A stretch of 64,000 nucleotides of DNA. Source: Xanthomarina sp. F1114. Its GTDB lineage: Bacteria; Bacteroidota; Bacteroidia; Flavobacteriales; Flavobacteriaceae. This document shows, one piece after another, positions 62,922 through 64,000 of this stretch. The stretch covers positions 62,001 to 126,000 of the forward strand of contig NZ_JAPMLL010000005.1 of the NCBI RefSeq assembly GCF_026410255.1. The letters are read 5' to 3'. Position numbers and translations under genes: made by a program. The notes beneath the pieces were generated by a model, which saw only the letters and a list, made by a program, of their open reading frames with translations, made no database searches and was not told the DNA's origin. Within the stretch, counting starts at the first letter, position 1; every line of letters starts with the position of its first letter.

Positions 62922-63956
62922 TTATAAATTAAAATTCCAGTTTTCATTTTTTTGGTACTGCAATGTACCATTTTTTACATTTAAAGGCGAAGCAAAATTA
63001 TTAGTAAATAAACTCCCTGTTCCAAGTCCTTGAGGCATAGCACTGTTTAGGGTATAAGTCCATTGTGCAATCGCATTTAAGCCCACATTACTCTCTAAAG
63101 CGCTTGTAATCCACCAACCTATATTTTGTTTTTCGGATAAATCAATCCAATCTTTACTTCCTGAAAAACCACCAACCAAACTTGGTTTTAAAATAATATA
63201 TTGAGGGTTTATTGTTTCAAGTAAGGTTGTCTTTTTTTCTTTTGAAAAAACACCAATTAACTCTTCGTCTAAAGCAATTGGTAAAGGTGTTTTTTCACAC
63301 AAACTAGCCATATCTTCAATTTGACCTTGTTTTATAGGTTGTTCTATAGAATGAATATCTAATTCTGAAAGTAGTTTTAGTTTTTCTAAAGCTTCTTCAA
63401 CTAAGAATGCACCATTAGCATCTACACGTAATTCGATGTCTTTTGGAGAGAACTCTTTTCTTATGGATTTTAAAAGATTAAATTCCGTTTGAAAATCGAT
63501 AGCGCCAATTTTCATTTTAATACATGAAAACCCAGCTTCAATTTTTTCTTTAATTTGTTGTTTCATGAAGGCTTCGCTTCCCATCCAAATCAAGCCGTTA
63601 ATAGAAATGGCATCTTTACTTTGAGTAAATTCTGATGGAAATATCTCGAAAGGATCTTTACTATTAAGAGAAGCAAATGCCGTTTCAAGTCCTAATTGAA
63701 TGCTTGGAAACTTATAAAGTTCATCCAATAAAACAGGTAATCCTAAATGAATATTTAAACAGGTCCATTTTAAAATATCTTCGTAATGTGGTACATCGTC
63801 TACACTCAATCCTCTAAATAAACCACATTCTCCAACACCAGTTTTTCCGTCTTTTTCAAGAATTATAAACCAAGTTTCCTTAGTTTTTAAAATCCCTCTA
63901 GACGTACCACTGGCTTGTTTAAAATTTAAAATATAATTCTGGTAATTTGCTTTCAT
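62922..63956 (-). CDS. menC: o-Succinylbenzoate synthase
   Basis: A 344-residue enolase-superfamily enzyme that dehydrates SHCHC to o-succinylbenzoate. The catalytic lysine pair is in CIKMKIG near residue 157, metal ligands are in LRVDANGAF, SIEQPIKQG and ALDEELIG, and the second lysine in ILKPSLVGGF near residue 262. An epimerase of the same superfamily is possible by sequence alone, but menE two genes downstream favours menC. ATG 63956 is preferred; a TTG at 63968 would add four residues. The 44 bp beyond, to the window edge, hold no visible feature. Confidence 0.83.
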   Translation of the reverse strand: MKANYQNYILNFKQASGTSRGILKTKETWFIILEKDGKTGVGECGLFRGLSVDDVPHYEDILKWTCLNIHLGLPVLLDELYKFPSIQLGLETAFASLNSKDPFEIFPSEFTQSKDAISINGLIWMGSEAFMKQQIKEKIEAGFSCIKMKIGAIDFQTEFNLLKSIRKEFSPKDIELRVDANGAFLVEEALEKLKLLSELDIHSIEQPIKQGQIEDMASLCEKTPLPIALDEELIGVFSKEKKTTLLETINPQYIILKPSLVGGFSGSKDWIDLSEKQNIGWWITSALESNVGLNAIAQWTYTLNSAMPQGLGTGSLFTNNFASPLNVKNGTLQYQKNENWNFNL

Positions 63957-64000
63957 AGTTAGTTTCAAAAATACTCAAAATATTTTGTACATTAGACTTC

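Noticed and set aside
1-64000. CRISPR arrays, insertion sequences, prophage, integrative elements, tRNA or rRNA genes
   Set aside because: I found no regularly spaced repeats, transposase or integrase frames, long terminal inverted repeats, or recognisable RNA-gene sequences; base composition looks even throughout.

Overview
The window looks like chromosomal DNA of a marine-type member of the Flavobacteriaceae (Bacteroidota). It is AT-rich. Promoters fit the Bacteroidota pattern TTG-N(17-23)-TAnnTTTG, and start codons mostly lack Shine-Dalgarno sequences. Lineage markers are a type IX secretion sorting domain, a carboxypeptidase-regulatory/TonB-type outer-membrane protein, DUF3667, DUF4834 and CAL67264 family proteins, a BatA-like protein and a capnine-type acyltransferase. 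I see no rRNA, tRNA, CRISPR array, insertion sequence, integrase or phage gene. This is mostly ordinary core genome, densely packed, and no gap free of genes exceeds about 240 bp.

Layout. 1-5.9 kb: edge fragment of an APH-fold kinase, a DUF2400 protein, an S10 carboxypeptidase, an M61 peptidase and a family 2 glycosyltransferase. 6.0-10.2 kb: an apparent four-gene operon of a BatA-like protein, a dihydroorotase homologue that has lost most metal ligands, a DUF4870 membrane protein and a carboxylesterase. 10.2-15.1 kb: a metallo-beta-lactamase-fold hydrolase, a conserved soluble protein, bcp, an endonuclease III with no cysteines, a 48-residue small protein and an ECF sigma factor. 15.4-20.6 kb: uvrA, a DUF3667 protein and a secreted protein with a basic 28-residue repeat. 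20.7-26.2 kb: a minus-strand envelope glycan operon (DUF4834, YfhO, glycosyltransferase, flippase).

26.4-37.2 kb: an outer-membrane transporter-like protein, a GNAT-like protein, an alpha-oxoamine synthase next to a cysteine-synthase-family enzyme (candidate sulfonolipid/capnine pair), oligopeptidase B, YbaB, threonine aldolase, prfB with its programmed +1 frameshift, and an ArsC-family protein. 37.3-48.6 kb: a TonB-type outer-membrane protein, an APC permease, fumC, a T9SS-secreted VCBS protein, and hutI and hutG of histidine degradation around a membrane-anchored coiled-coil protein. 48.6-53.5 kb: the glyoxylate bypass, aceB-aceA, divergent from a RamB-like regulator. The intergenic region carries a palindrome and three TTCGC boxes spaced exactly 17 bp. 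54-64 kb: ettA, a pirin / MarR / GNAT / flavin reductase / DoxX cluster with a truncated hydroxyisourate-hydrolase-like remnant, an acyl-CoA carboxylase beta subunit, and menaquinone genes menE and menC around a CPBP protease.

The observations most worth checking are the phased operator array at the glyoxylate locus, the prfB frameshift site without its upstream Shine-Dalgarno-like stimulator, the pseudo-dihydroorotase, the cluster-less Nth, the candidate capnine pair, and five genes that appear to start with TTG. All calls come from reading the sequence; no database search was possible.
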